A stretch of 64,000 nt of DNA from Aminobacter anthyllidis. GTDB taxonomy: Bacteria; Pseudomonadota; Alphaproteobacteria; Rhizobiales; Rhizobiaceae. The notes below the pieces were generated by a model. The model made no database searches. It had not been told where the DNA came from and saw nothing but the letters and a program-made list of their open reading frames with translations. Location of the stretch: NCBI RefSeq assembly GCF_018555685.1, contig NZ_JAFLWW010000002.1:620001-684000 (forward strand), in the 5' to 3' direction. Made by a program: the position numbers and the translations under genes. Numbering within the stretch: the stretch's first letter is position 1; every line of letters starts with the position of its first letter. This document shows positions 37,793-48,122 of this stretch, one piece after another.

Positions 37793-39310
37793 CTAGCCAC
37801 GGCTGCGTTCTTCCTTTTGGGCGGCAAGGATCTTCTTCACCTCGGCAACAAGGTCGGCTTCCGGCACGGTGATCTGGGCCGGACGCGCGGCGCGCCACTC
37901 GGCGTTGTCGGTGATGCCAGCCGACATGCGCGCGCCTTCGATCAGGTCCTTGATCTGGATTTCGCCCTTGGCACGTTCGTCGCCACCCTGGATGATGACG
38001 ACGCCAGAGCCGCGGCGGTCGGCATATTTGATCTGCGCCTTCATGCCTGCTCCGCCGAGATACATTTCGGCGCGGATTTTTGCCGCCCGCAGATCGGCAA
38101 CCATCTTCTGGTAACGGCCGAGGCTTTCGGTGTCCTTGTCCATGACCAGCACGACCACGGGGGCAACCACGTCAGAGGTGTCGAGCTTGCCGAGGTTCTT
38201 GAGCGCCGTCATCAGGCGCGACACGCCGATGGAGAAGCCGGTGGCCGGCACCGGCTCGCCACGGAAGCGCGAGACGAGGCCGTCGTAGCGTCCGCCACCG
38301 CCGACCGAGCCGAAACGCACAACCTGGCCGTCGTCATTTGGAATTTCCGCGAGCAGTTCGGCCTCGTAGACCGGGCCGGTGTAGTATTCGAGGCCGCGGA
38401 CGACCGACGGGTCGATCTTGATGCGACCGTCATCGTAACCAGCCGCCGCAACGAGCGAGCCGATCTGGGCCAGTTCCTCGACACCTTCGGTGCCCCTGAC
38501 GTTGCCCGCAACGATCACCTTGAGGTTCTCGGCTGTCTTGTCTGAATTGGCCGCGCCGGCTTCGGTAAACGCAATCACCGTGTCGATGGCCGCGGCGTCA
38601 AGCCCGGCCCCCTTGGTGAAGTCGCCCTCGCCTTCCTTGCCCCCATCCCAGCGGCCCTTGCCGAGCAAAAGGCGCACGCCTTCTGGGCCAAATTTGTCGA
38701 GTTTGTCGATGGCGCGCAGCACGGTGAGCCGGCGGTTGACGTTCTCGTCATCGCCGAGGCCGATGGCCTCGAGCACGCCGTCGAGGACCTTGCGGTTGTT
38801 GACGCGAATGACATAGTCGCCGCGCTTGATGCCGAGCGCTTCCATCACGTCGGCCATCATCATGGTCATTTCGGCATCGGCCGCGACGCCGGGCGTGCCG
38901 ACGGTGTCGGCATCGAACTGCATGAACTGGCGGAAGCGGCCGGGGCCGGGCTTTTCGTTGCGGAACACCCAGCCGGAGCGGTAGCTGCGATAAGGCTTGG
39001 GCAGCTTCTCGTAGTTTTCGGCAACGAAGCGCGCCATCGGCGCGGTCAGGTCGTAGCGCAGCGACAGCCACTGCTCGTCATCATCCTGGAAGGAGAAGAC
39101 GCCTTCATTGGGCCGGTCCTGGTCGGGCAGGAATTTGCCAAGCGCGTCGGTGTATTCGATCAGCGGCTGCTCGACCGGCTCGAAGCCGTAGAGTTCGTAG
39201 ACCTCGCGGATCTTCGCCATCATCTTCTCGACGATCCGGATGTCGTCCGCGCTGCGGTCGACGAAGCCGCGCGGCAGCCGCGCTTTCATCTTTTCCGATT
39301 TGTCGGCCAT
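37793..39310 (-). CDS. hisS: Histidyl-tRNA synthetase
   Basis: A 505-residue class-II synthetase that charges tRNA-His. Motif 2 reads [23 protein letters not shown], and the histidine-specific motifs appear as [14 protein letters not shown] and [13 protein letters not shown]. It is longer than the E. coli enzyme, as is usual in Rhizobiales. It ends in a short Lys/Arg/Glu-rich tail. It heads the hisS-hisZ-hisG cluster. Confidence 0.97.
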   Translation of the reverse strand: MADKSEKMKARLPRGFVDRSADDIRIVEKMMAKIREVYELYGFEPVEQPLIEYTDALGKFLPDQDRPNEGVFSFQDDDEQWLSLRYDLTAPMARFVAENYEKLPKPYRSYRSGWVFRNEKPGPGRFRQFMQFDADTVGTPGVAADAEMTMMMADVMEALGIKRGDYVIRVNNRKVLDGVLEAIGLGDDENVNRRLTVLRAIDKLDKFGPEGVRLLLGKGRWDGGKEGEGDFTKGAGLDAAAIDTVIAFTEAGAANSDKTAENLKVIVAGNVRGTEGVEELAQIGSLVAAAGYDDGRIKIDPSVVRGLEYYTGPVYEAELLAEIPNDDGQVVRFGSVGGGGRYDGLVSRFRGEPVPATGFSIGVSRLMTALKNLGKLDTSDVVAPVVVLVMDKDTESLGRYQKMVADLRAAKIRAEMYLGGAGMKAQIKYADRRGSGVVIIQGGDERAKGEIQIKDLIEGARMSAGITDNAEWRAARPAQITVPEADLVAEVKKILAAQKEERSRG

Positions 39311-39500
39311 GGCGAGAATTCCGCTGTTTTCCAGAAATTTTGGCCGCGATCACGGCGCGGCGTGTCGTAACCGAAATGGGATGGAGCGGCAAGCGTTTGG
39401 CTCACTGCGAGGAAGCCGAAACATTTCCACAATTTGACCGACATCGTGCCGATACAGCTGGCAACGACAAGGCGCAGCATTGAATGCCAGGACGAACACC

Positions 39501-39683
39501 ATGCAGACCATCGCAGCAGAACTCGACGAGACCGCAGCCCAGGCACCTCAGGCGCGGCGGGAAGATGCCGCCCCGAGGCGGACGGCGTCGTTCGGGGATA
39601 CGCTGCTGACGGTGGCGCTGGTGCTCTATCCGGCGCTCGCCGCCGTCGGTGCCATCGCAGCCGGCCTGATGTTTTCCGCATAG
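39501..39683 (+). CDS. Small single-pass membrane protein
   Basis: A 60-residue protein: a charged N-terminal half with many Ala, Arg and Glu (DETAAQAPQARREDAAPRR), then one hydrophobic helix (LLTVALVLYPALAAVGAIAAGLMF). The ATG at 39501 has AGGA upstream; a TTG at 39480 could add seven residues. It is followed 30 bases later by a secreted-protein gene. No family recognised. Confidence 0.6.
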   Translation: MQTIAAELDETAAQAPQARREDAAPRRTASFGDTLLTVALVLYPALAAVGAIAAGLMFSA

Positions 39684-39713
39684 GACCCTCACCCGGTCCC
39701 GAAAGGCACTGCC

Positions 39714-40100
39714 ATGCCACGGATCGCTTCAACCGCAGCCCTCGGCGCGCTGTCGCTCGCGGCCGGACTTGCCACGGCGCAGGCCTGCTCGCCCGGCGAT
39801 CCCAAGCTCGCAGGACACTACTATCTCAATGGCGTCATGGAAGTCGGCTCCGAGTTGCTGCTCAGGCCGAACGGCAGCTTCGAGTTCATGCTCGCCTATG
39901 GCGCCAACGACCAGTACGGCAAGGGCTGCTGGGTCAAGCGCGGCTCGACCGTCGAGGTCATCCCTGCCGGGCGAAGTGCTGCCTCGCGGCGCCATACGCC
40001 CGACGACCGCAGCTTCGGCGGACTGGTGCTGACGGTCTCGGGCCGGAGCCTGGTGTGGAACATCGCTGGTAGCGGGTACAAGGGAAGGTATGAGCGGTAG
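39714..40100 (+). CDS. Secreted protein of unknown function
   Basis: A 128-residue protein with a signal peptide (residues about 1-24, cleavage near ATAQA). The mature part carries GHYYLNGVMEVGSELLLRPNG then FEFMLAYGANDQYGKGCW, suggestive of a small beta-barrel or sandwich, and two Cys (about 25 and 72). Periplasmic or exported location is expected. No named family recognised. Confidence 0.7.
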   Translation: MPRIASTAALGALSLAAGLATAQACSPGDPKLAGHYYLNGVMEVGSELLLRPNGSFEFMLAYGANDQYGKGCWVKRGSTVEVIPAGRSAASRRHTPDDRSFGGLVLTVSGRSLVWNIAGSGYKGRYER

Positions 40101-40130
40101 GTCCTTGCGTCGCCACGCCTCAGGATACCC

Positions 40131-40268
40131 CCACCCCTAACCCCTCCCCACAAGGGGGAAGGGGACATTTCTGCGCCCCGTGCACCCATAATTTGAGACT
40201 GTTGCCCCGGGGCAGGTGGCGGCTCCTGCCAGATTCCCCTCCCCTTGTGGGGAGGGGGTTAGGGGTGG
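40131..40268. repeat. Inverted pair of CCCC-rich intergenic repeats
   Basis: An arm at 40131-40165 (CCACCCCTAACCCC...CCACAAGGGG) is matched in inverse at 40234-40268 (CCCCTTGTGGGGAGG...TTAGGGGTGG). The 70-base centre has no gene. It lies between a secreted-protein gene and tag. Confidence 0.7.
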
Positions 40269-40279
40269 AGGTATCGCCC

Positions 40280-40918
40280 TCACCCCGGCCGCTTGAATGC
40301 CTTCCTCTCCGCTTCGATCTTGCCGCGGCACATGCAGCCTTCGATATGATCGTTGACCATGCCCATCGCCTGCATGAAGGCATAGACGGTGGTCGGGCCG
40401 ACGAAGCTCCAGCCACGCTTCTTCAGCTCCTTGGAGATGCGTGTCGAGGTTGGTGTCGTCGGGTTGGCGATCAATGTCGGATAATCGACTACCTCAGGCC
40501 GCTCGTCGGCGCCGGGCTCGAACTTCCAGAACCACGCCGCGAGCGAACCGGCCTCGTTTGCCAGTTCGCGGGCGCGCTTGGCGTTGTTGATGGTCGAGAC
40601 GATCTTGCCGCGATGGCGGACGATGCCGGGATTGCCGAGCAGGCGTTCGATGTCGGCATCGCCATACTCGGCAACCTTGTCGAAATCGAAGCCTGAAAAT
40701 GCCTCGCGGAAGTTGTCGCGCTTGCGCAGGATCGTCAGCCACGACAGGCCGGATTGAAAACCTTCGAGGCAGATCTTTTCGAACAGCCTGATGTCATTGG
40801 CGACCGGCCTGCCCCACTCGTTGTCGTGGTAGTGCAGATAGTCCGGCAGCGCGCCCGGCCAGAAGCAGCGCGTCGCCCCATCCGCCCCCAGCATCAGGCC
40901 CGTCTTTTTCTCTTCCAT
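40280..40918 (-). CDS. tag: DNA-3-methyladenine glycosylase I
   Basis: A 212-residue base-excision repair enzyme removing 3-methyladenine. The family marks are CFWPGALPDYLHYHDNEWGRP at the N-terminus, FEKICLEGFQSGLSW, and the C-terminal zinc-binding stretch NDHIEGCMCRGKIE. Catalytic and Zn ligands (Cys, His, Cys, Cys) appear intact. The ATG at 40918 is preferred over the GTG just before it. It converges with the repeat pair. Confidence 0.95.
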   Translation of the reverse strand: MEEKKTGLMLGADGATRCFWPGALPDYLHYHDNEWGRPVANDIRLFEKICLEGFQSGLSWLTILRKRDNFREAFSGFDFDKVAEYGDADIERLLGNPGIVRHRGKIVSTINNAKRARELANEAGSLAAWFWKFEPGADERPEVVDYPTLIANPTTPTSTRISKELKKRGWSFVGPTTVYAFMQAMGMVNDHIEGCMCRGKIEAERKAFKRPG

Positions 40919-41133
40919 CACAAATCCGTCCGTTAACCGCCTGAAGGCGCTGATTTACCCGTGCTTTACCAGACTCCTGAACCGGGCGGTAACCACACCA
41001 AAAGCTTTCCTGACAATCTCGCATTTTAAGCAACCCGATTCACGTTTCGGTGGGAACGCGCGGACAACATGACCCCGAACCGGGGAATGGCAGTTGCCTG
41101 ACCCGCGGTGACGATCGAGTTGAGAGTGCGTCC

Positions 41134-41913
41134 ATGAGAAAACCTCTGATCCTTCTGGCATCCATTGCCATGCTGGCCGAGCTGGCCGCACCGGCTTTCG
41201 CCTATGACCGCTATGCCGAGCGGCCGCCTGTCGTTGTGAGCCCTGACCTTTCCGCTCCGTGGGTGCTGCAGCTTGGCCGCAACCCCGGCCAAGTGATGCC
41301 CAGGCAGCAGCGACGCCAGCAACCAGCCCAGGCACAAGTCAGACCAACGGCGCCACGTAGCGCGCCTCGCACCGCCCAGCGCCAGAAGACGCGGCCCGAC
41401 GGGGTGCAGACAGCGGCCCTGCGCGCGCCGGAGAAGCGCTCGGTCAAGCCACAGATCAACCCGATCTACCTGCCGCAGACGGTTGCCTATGACGGTGGCG
41501 AAAAGGCAGGCACGATCATCATCGATACCAGCGAGAACTTCCTCTACCTCGTGCAGGCTGACGGCCAGGCGCGGCGCTACGGCGTCGGCACCGGCAAGCC
41601 GGGCTTCGAATGGTCGGGAACGCACAAGGTGACATCGAAGCGCGAATGGCCGGAATGGCGCCCGCCGGCGGAGATGATCGCGCGCGAACGCGCCAAGGGC
41701 CGCGTGCTACCGGCGATGATGACCGGTGGCCCGGAAAATCCGCTCGGCGCGCGCGCCCTTTATCTCGGCTCGACGCTGTACCGCATCCACGGCACCAACC
41801 AGCCCTGGACCATTGGCGGGGCTGTGTCCTCGGGCTGCATTCGCATGCGCAACGAAGATGTCATGGACCTTTACGAACGGGTCGCCGTCGGAACCAACGT
41901 CGTGGTCAGATAA
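41134..41913 (+). CDS. L,D-transpeptidase (YkuD domain), secreted
   Basis: A 259-residue cell-wall enzyme that would form 3-3 peptidoglycan crosslinks or attach proteins to peptidoglycan. A signal peptide (1-23, ending PAFA) is followed by a Gln/Arg/Pro-rich linker (about 50-105) and the YkuD domain with HGTNQPWTIG and the catalytic S-S-G-C-I-R segment (about 230-237). Its own strong terminator follows at 41960. A second, distinct L,D-transpeptidase is encoded 1.2 kb downstream on the other strand. Confidence 0.93.
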   Translation: MRKPLILLASIAMLAELAAPAFAYDRYAERPPVVVSPDLSAPWVLQLGRNPGQVMPRQQRRQQPAQAQVRPTAPRSAPRTAQRQKTRPDGVQTAALRAPEKRSVKPQINPIYLPQTVAYDGGEKAGTIIIDTSENFLYLVQADGQARRYGVGTGKPGFEWSGTHKVTSKREWPEWRPPAEMIARERAKGRVLPAMMTGGPENPLGARALYLGSTLYRIHGTNQPWTIGGAVSSGCIRMRNEDVMDLYERVAVGTNVVVR

Positions 41914-41959
41914 CACCTGATACGGGGGCGGAGCCGGTCGCAAGACCAGGCTCCCAAGC

Positions 41960-41996
41960 AAAAGGGCAGCACGGCGGAAGACCGTGCTGCCCTTTT
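41960..41996 (+). terminator. Rho-independent terminator after the L,D-transpeptidase
   Basis: An 11-bp GC-rich stem (GGGCAGCACGG with CCGTGCTGCCC), 7-base loop and TTTT tail, flanked by an A-run that makes it usable in both directions. Confidence 0.85.
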
Positions 41997-42154
41997 CGCA
42001 TTCCGAAAGAGAGGTCCAGAAACCTGCCTCGGATTGGCTTTTCAGGAAAATTTGTTTAACATGGATGAAATTTGATCGGATCGACCCTTTTCATCCCAGA
42101 CGGGCCGAAGTATCCCGGGGTTATCCCAAGCCGATGACCGCCGAAGGAAGACAA

Positions 42155-43078
42155 ATGCCGCCGCTCGACGACAACCGCTATCTCAAAGGCGGCCCCGTGG
42201 CCGCCCGCATCATCGCCGAAGTCCGCGCCGCCGCCCAGCAGGCGACCGATGAAGGATTTCGCCCCAAGCTCGTTTCGATCACCGTCGGCGACGTCGCCGC
42301 GGTGGACGTCTACGTCCGCAACCAGCGCGCCAAGGCCGAGCTTGCCGGCATCGACTTCGAAGAGCGGCGTTTTCCGGCTGAGCTGACGGCTGGCGAACTG
42401 GAAGCCGCCATCCACGGCATGAATGCCGACCCGCGCATCACCGGCATCATCATCCAGCGGCCGGTGCCGGCGCATATCCCGATCAAGGCGATCCAGGCGG
42501 CGGTGCATCCGCTGAAGGATGTCGAGGGCATGCACCCGGCCTCGATCGGCAACATCGTCTACAACGAGCTCGACCTCGCGCCCTGTACTGCGGCGGCCTC
42601 GGTTGAATTGCTCAAGGCCACCGGGCTCGAACTCAAGGGCCTTGAGGTCGTCGTTGTCGGGCACTCCGAGATCGTCGGCAAGCCGATCGCATTCCTTTTG
42701 ATGAGCGAAGGCGCAACGGTGACTGTGTGCCACCACATGACGCGCTCGCTGGCGGCGCATGCGCGCCGCGCGGACGCGCTGTTCGTCGCCGTCGGCAAGC
42801 CGCGGCTGATCAAGGCCGACATGGTCAAGCCAGGTGCCGCGGTCATCGACATCGGCATCAATGCGGAAACGTTGCCGGACGGTTCGAGCCGCATCGTTGG
42901 CGATGTCGACACCGAAAGCGTCAAGGAAGTGGCGTCATGGATCACGCCGGTGCCGGGCGGCGTTGGCCCTGTGACGGTGGCGATCCTGCTGCGCAACACG
43001 ATGGTGGCGCTCAACCGCCAGCGCGCGGTCTATCGCGCGACATTCGGAACAGCCGAAGCAACGCTGGCGGCGGAATAG
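42155..43078 (+). CDS. folD: FolD-family methylenetetrahydrofolate dehydrogenase/cyclohydrolase, atypical active site
   Basis: A 307-residue FolD homologue interconverting one-carbon folates. The NADP fold (VVGHSEIVGKPIAFLL) and the C-terminal TPVPGGVGPVTVAILL are well kept, as is the folate-site Gln (IIQRPVP). In the catalytic Y-x-x-x-K motif the Lys is Gln (YVRNQRAK), and the KDVDG motif reads KDVEG. In E. coli FolD that Lys (Lys54) is required for cyclohydrolase action, so this protein may be dehydrogenase-only or a specialised paralogue. The ATG at 42155 has AAGGAAG upstream; 42134 is an alternative. Confidence 0.85.
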   Translation: MPPLDDNRYLKGGPVAARIIAEVRAAAQQATDEGFRPKLVSITVGDVAAVDVYVRNQRAKAELAGIDFEERRFPAELTAGELEAAIHGMNADPRITGIIIQRPVPAHIPIKAIQAAVHPLKDVEGMHPASIGNIVYNELDLAPCTAAASVELLKATGLELKGLEVVVVGHSEIVGKPIAFLLMSEGATVTVCHHMTRSLAAHARRADALFVAVGKPRLIKADMVKPGAAVIDIGINAETLPDGSSRIVGDVDTESVKEVASWITPVPGGVGPVTVAILLRNTMVALNRQRAVYRATFGTAEATLAAE

Positions 43079-43111
43079 GGCTTTGCGCCGGCTCGCGCCG
43101 GCGGATCCAGG

Positions 43112-43909
43112 CTAGAGCCTCCAGGTGCCGTCCTGAACCTGCGGCATCGCCGGAGTGGCGACCATCTGCAGGCCGTTGGTAACGACAATCGGCGAACCGT
43201 CAGGCACGCGCTCGTAGAGGTCGATGACGTCCTGGTTGATCAGGCGGACGCAACCTGACGAGACCGACTTGCCGATCGAGGCCCATTCGGGCGAACCGTG
43301 CAGCCGGTAGAGCGTGTCCTTGCCGTCCTGAAAGATGTAGAGCGCACGCGCGCCGAGCGGGTTCTGCACGCCGGGCTGCATGCCGCCTTCCCACTCGTTC
43401 TTGCCGGGGATCTGGCGGGCGCGGTACTTTTCCAGCTCGGGCTGGCGGTCGATCATCTCGTTCGGCGGGAACCAGCGCGGCCAGGTCTGCTTCCATTCGA
43501 TGACGCCGCGGCCGGCCCATTCGAAGCCAGCCCGGCCGAGGCCGACGCCGTAACGGATCGCCTCGCCATTGTCGGCGACGACGTAGAGAAAATGGCCTGC
43601 CGTATCGATGACCACCGTGCCCGGCGCCTCGCCGGTCGGATCGGTCACGACCTGGCGGTAATATTGCGGATCGATCTTCTTGAACGGCACGCCCGGAATG
43701 TCATAGCCATTGTCGTTGACCGGCGCGTACATCATCTGCGGGTCGGCGAATGACGGGTCGTTGCGCATTGTCGGCGGCGGCGGTGCGACGGGGAAAGCCG
43801 GTTCATAGGCCACCCGTTCGCTGCGCGTCGTCGAGCATGCGGACAGGACGGCCGATGCTGCGCCAGTTGCGGCCAGGGCCAGCAACCTGCGGCGGGTGAA
43901 TGTCGACAT
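43112..43909 (-). CDS. L,D-transpeptidase lipoprotein (YkuD domain)
   Basis: A 265-residue envelope enzyme. The leader FTRRRLLALAATGAASAVLSAC combines a twin-arginine-like start with a lipobox (LSAC), so it is probably a lipoprotein. The YkuD domain has LHGSPEWASIGK and the catalytic S-S-G-C-V-R segment (about 222-227). It converges with folD and differs in leader and linker from the L,D-transpeptidase at 41134. Confidence 0.93.
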   Translation of the reverse strand: MSTFTRRRLLALAATGAASAVLSACSTTRSERVAYEPAFPVAPPPPTMRNDPSFADPQMMYAPVNDNGYDIPGVPFKKIDPQYYRQVVTDPTGEAPGTVVIDTAGHFLYVVADNGEAIRYGVGLGRAGFEWAGRGVIEWKQTWPRWFPPNEMIDRQPELEKYRARQIPGKNEWEGGMQPGVQNPLGARALYIFQDGKDTLYRLHGSPEWASIGKSVSSGCVRLINQDVIDLYERVPDGSPIVVTNGLQMVATPAMPQVQDGTWRL

Positions 43910-44004
43910 AGAGGGCTTCCACTGCGTTCTTCGATTTGCTGCAACGCACGAAGCCTTCGCATGTTCCGCCCGCCTTGTTCAATCCCGAACGGTACAGGCG
44001 GCGG

Positions 44005-44316
44005 TCAACTCTGGTTGTAGTCGCTGCGTATCGGCTGCCACATCGAGATGTCGCGCGGGGCGGCCAGCAGCTCTTCGAGCGCGGCGTGCCATTCCTCGCG
44101 ATAGGGCCGCTTGAGCTGCACGTCGAGCACGTCCTGGTGATCGGCCCATGTCTCCGGCAGGAGAAAGTGGTTGGCATCGCTGGGATCGCTGTTCAGCGTC
44201 GCGCTGACGAACATCGGCTCATGACGCATCGCGTCGAGCACGCCGTCGAGCAGCTTGAGAAAGCGCGTGCGCTGTTCCGGGCGGACGGTGAAGCCGATGA
44301 CGTAGGTGACGCTCAT
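44005..44316 (-). CDS. ABM-family (putative quinol) monooxygenase-like protein
   Basis: A 103-residue ferredoxin-like protein of the antibiotic-biosynthesis-monooxygenase fold. The N-terminal strand YVIGFTVRPEQRTRFLKLLDGVLDAMRHEPMFVSATL and the central FLLPETWADHQDVLDVQLKRPYREEW fit the family. Such proteins act on quinols or serve as small stress proteins; the substrate here is unknown. The ATG at 44316 gives the standard length. Confidence 0.8.
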   Translation of the reverse strand: MSVTYVIGFTVRPEQRTRFLKLLDGVLDAMRHEPMFVSATLNSDPSDANHFLLPETWADHQDVLDVQLKRPYREEWHAALEELLAAPRDISMWQPIRSDYNQS

Positions 44317-44445
44317 TTCCAGTTTCCTCTGCATTCGTCCGGCAAGGCGCCGACCGCATGAGGTGGAAAATGCCAGAGCCGCGCGCAGCTTCAATGACCT
44401 CGGAGGTAATAGCTTCGATTTACTATGCGGTGGGCGGGACGGCGC

Positions 44446-45768
<1,323 letters not shown>

Positions 45769-45793
45769 GGCGTTATGGCACTCTCTTTGGCAG

Positions 45794-46171
45794 CTAGATC
45801 AGCCAGCTCTCGGGGTTCTTGATCGGCTCGCCGCGTCCCAGCGCCTGCAGGCCCAAGATGCAGCGGACGATGAACCAGACGGCGACGGCAAACATCAGGA
45901 TGAAGCCGATGAACACCATCATCAGCACCAAGGACACCAGCGCGTAGAGCAGGCCGATCCAGAAGGTGCGGATGAGCCAGGTGTAGTGGCTCTCGACGAA
46001 ACCGCCCGCCTTGCCGCGGTTGATGTAGGCCAGGATGATGCCGACGATGCCGCTGATGCCGATGACCAGGCCGGCGAGATACAGGATATAGATCACCTGG
46101 GCGTTGGTTGGGCCCGGATCGAGCCAGCGGTCGGTCTGGCGCGGCGTGAAATTCGGCGGTGTTTCGCTCAT
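45794..46171 (-). CDS. DUF4870/Tic20-like small membrane protein within the glc cluster
   Basis: A 125-residue protein with about three transmembrane helices (VIYILYLAGLVIGISGIVGIILAY, LLYALVSLVLMMVFIGFILM and the following helix). The SHYTWLIRTFWIGLL stretch is typical of DUF4870-like proteins. Its ATG overlaps the glcE stop as ATGA, so it is coupled to glcE. It could anchor or assist the GlcDEF complex, but this is inference from position. Confidence 0.8.
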   Translation of the reverse strand: MSETPPNFTPRQTDRWLDPGPTNAQVIYILYLAGLVIGISGIVGIILAYINRGKAGGFVESHYTWLIRTFWIGLLYALVSLVLMMVFIGFILMFAVAVWFIVRCILGLQALGRGEPIKNPESWLI

Positions 46172-47421
46172 GACGTGGCTCCCTCTGCTGCACCCGCCAA
46201 GGTAACAGAGTCGGGGGAATGCACCATCCGGCCGGGATTGAGGATGTTCCTCGGGTCGAATTCCGCCTTGAGGCGCGCCGAAAGGGCTGCCAGTGCTGCC
46301 GGCTGCGGCTCGAAGACAGGCACGGAGGCCCGCCAGGCGGGCGCGGCGCGGACCAGCGTGGCATGGCCGCCGCCGAACTTGCGGATCAAGGCACGCAGCA
46401 ACTCGGCTTCCGGCTCGCCTTCCATGCGCAGCCAGACCAGGCCGCCCTGCCAGTCGTAGAATGCATCGGCGGCCGCCTGCATGCGCAGCGCCAACACCAT
46501 GTGGTGGGCGTTGGCCGGTGGCATCGAAATGCGCCAGACCGGCTTGTCACTGCTGTCGGCAAAAGGCCTGACATCGCGGACATCGCGCCACAGCGTGCGC
46601 GACGCTTCCTCGGTGACCTCCTCGATGGGGCCGGCATTGCCGAGCAATTGCCTGATATGGCCGAGACGGTAGGCGACCGATGGGCCGAAGCCTTCGACAC
46701 GCAGCAGGGTGGCCGGATCGCCGCCGAGCTTGCCGTCGAGCACGCGGCCGGCCATGCGCTCGGGCAGATGGGCGGCGGAAGACACCTCGGCGCTGGAGCC
46801 CATGGCGATCGACATGGCGGCAGTTGCGTTGTCGTCGAGCAGGCCGCGAATGATGAGCGTGGTTTCGGTTTCAGCCGCCGGCAGCACCTTGAAGGTGACG
46901 TCGGTCGTTACCGCCAGCGTGCCCCAGGAGCCGGCCATGACCTTGGACAGGTCGTAGCCGGTGACATTCTTGACGACGCGCCCGCCCGACTTGAAGGCCT
47001 CGCCACGCCCCGACACGGCCTGGATGCCGAGGATGTGGTCTCGCGCGGCACCGGCCTTGAGCCGGCGCGGACCGGCGAGATTGGCGGCGAGTGCGCCACC
47101 GATGGTGCCACGCCCGGGCGCTTCGCCGAGCAGCGGACCATAGTCCATCGGCTCGAAATCGAAGCGCTGGCCGTTCTCGGCGAGCAGGTTTTCAAGCTCT
47201 GCCAGCGACGTGCCTGACTTGGCCGACAGCACGAGCTCGGCCGGTTCGTAGAGCGTAACGCCCGTGAGTTTCGACAGGTCGAGCGTGTGCTCGGCCTGCT
47301 GTGGCCGACCGATGCCACGCTTGGAGCCGTGGCCGACGATCTCAAGCGGCGCCTCCTCGGCCAGCGCCCACTGGACAGCGGCAAGGACATCGGCGGAGGT
47401 GGTGGGGGTGAAGGTGGTCAT
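46168..47421 (-). CDS. glcE: Glycolate oxidase FAD-binding subunit
   Basis: A 417-residue FAD-binding protein of the GlcE type. The FAD domain includes IVGHGSKRGIGRP, VLSAKSGTSLAELENLL, GTIGGALAANLAGPRR and VVKNVTGYDLSKVMAGSWGTL; the C-terminus is FDPRNILNPGRM. The ATG at 47421 is used because the longer ORF upstream is only the translation of a repeat sequence. It is coupled to the DUF4870-like gene by overlap. Confidence 0.95.
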   Translation of the reverse strand: MTTFTPTTSADVLAAVQWALAEEAPLEIVGHGSKRGIGRPQQAEHTLDLSKLTGVTLYEPAELVLSAKSGTSLAELENLLAENGQRFDFEPMDYGPLLGEAPGRGTIGGALAANLAGPRRLKAGAARDHILGIQAVSGRGEAFKSGGRVVKNVTGYDLSKVMAGSWGTLAVTTDVTFKVLPAAETETTLIIRGLLDDNATAAMSIAMGSSAEVSSAAHLPERMAGRVLDGKLGGDPATLLRVEGFGPSVAYRLGHIRQLLGNAGPIEEVTEEASRTLWRDVRDVRPFADSSDKPVWRISMPPANAHHMVLALRMQAAADAFYDWQGGLVWLRMEGEPEAELLRALIRKFGGGHATLVRAAPAWRASVPVFEPQPAALAALSARLKAEFDPRNILNPGRMVHSPDSVTLAGAAEGATS

Positions 47422-47430
47422 GATTTTGCT

Positions 47431-47490
47431 GTCGCCCCTCTCCGCTTCGCTGCACTCGGCACCTCTCCCCAAAGGGGCGAGGTGCCCGAG
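47431..47490 (+). repeat. Copy A of a 56-60 bp palindromic repeat
   Basis: Begins GTCGCCCCTCTCCGCTTCGC and contains the stem CCTCTCCCC-AAA-GGGGCGAGG. It lies just upstream of glcE and has the same orientation as the copy at 48041-48096. It differs at several bases from the other two copies. Confidence 0.75.
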
Positions 47491-47558
47491 CTTTGCAAGA
47501 ACGGCGAGTTTGAGATGATTTCAGGCCTTGAAGGCCGGCGCAGCATCACAGGACCGGA

Positions 47559-48096
47559 CTTCCTCGCCCCTTTGGGGAGAGGTGCTGAGCGCAGCGAGGC
47601 GGAGAGGGGTCCGATCATAGAACTTCTCCCTCTTCCGGTCGCGCAAGGACAAACCTGAGGTCCGCAACCGCAACGTCCTCGTTCAGCTGTCCGGCAAGGG
47701 CTGCAAGGATCGTTGAACAGACGCTCACCCTAGCCTTCACCGCATCTGCGCTGGAGAAGCGCAAGACCGAATAGCCCTGCCCTCGCATGAACTCGTCGCG
47801 CTGGCGATCGTGGTCGCTACCCACGTGCTGCGAGCCGTCCAGCTCGACGACCAGCTTGGTCTGTCTACAGGCAAAATCGGCGAAATACGGGCCCAGTGGC
47901 ATCTGGCGAACAAATTTGTGGCCGCCCAGACGCTTGGCCTTGAGTTCGTCCCAGAGCAACGCTTCGGCCATGTTGTCGCCATGCCTGAGGGCACGGGCCC
48001 GGCGGTTGGTCTCGTCAGGACGACGACGGGTTGCGTGCGTCATCGCCCCTCTCCGCCTCGCTGCGCTGGGCACCTCTCCCCAAAGGGGCGAGGAAG
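47559..48096. mobile_element. Inverted-repeat unit carrying only a DUF559 gene
   Basis: A 538-bp segment with long inverted ends: 47559-47615 and 48041-48096 are reverse complements over about 56 bases with few differences (outer ends CTTCCTCGCCCC and GGGGCGAGGAAG). The DUF559 ORF fits exactly between them: its ATG is in the inner edge of the right repeat and its stop in the inner edge of the left repeat. It is inserted between the ASCH gene and glcE. No target duplication is obvious. It resembles a transposon-like module, though no transposase is present. Confidence 0.6.
47615..48043 (-). CDS. DUF559-family endonuclease-like protein
   Basis: A 142-residue protein of the DUF559 family, related in fold to very-short-patch repair and PD-(D/E)xK nucleases. 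The motif block is MAEALLWDELKAKRLGGHKFVRQMPLGPYFADFACRQTKLVVELDGSQH (quoted in parts: FADFAC, VVELDGSQH) with likely metal-binding Asp and Glu. The N-terminus is Arg-rich. The longer ORF start is repeat translation and is rejected. It is flanked exactly by inverted repeats. Confidence 0.8.
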   Translation of the reverse strand: MTHATRRRPDETNRRARALRHGDNMAEALLWDELKAKRLGGHKFVRQMPLGPYFADFACRQTKLVVELDGSQHVGSDHDRQRDEFMRGQGYSVLRFSSADAVKARVSVCSTILAALAGQLNEDVAVADLRFVLARPEEGEVL

Positions 48097-48122
48097 CCAT
48101 GCTGGAGAAGGGACCGCCCCCA

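Noticed and set aside
47431-48096. Possible CRISPR-like repeats
   Set aside because: There are only three copies, in both orientations, with unequal spacing and a gene between; this is a palindromic repeat family, not an array.
48041-48100. A longer N-terminus for the DUF559 protein (ASSPLWGEVPSAARRR...)
   Set aside because: Those residues are the translation of the inverted repeat; the same peptide pattern appears at the other repeat copies.
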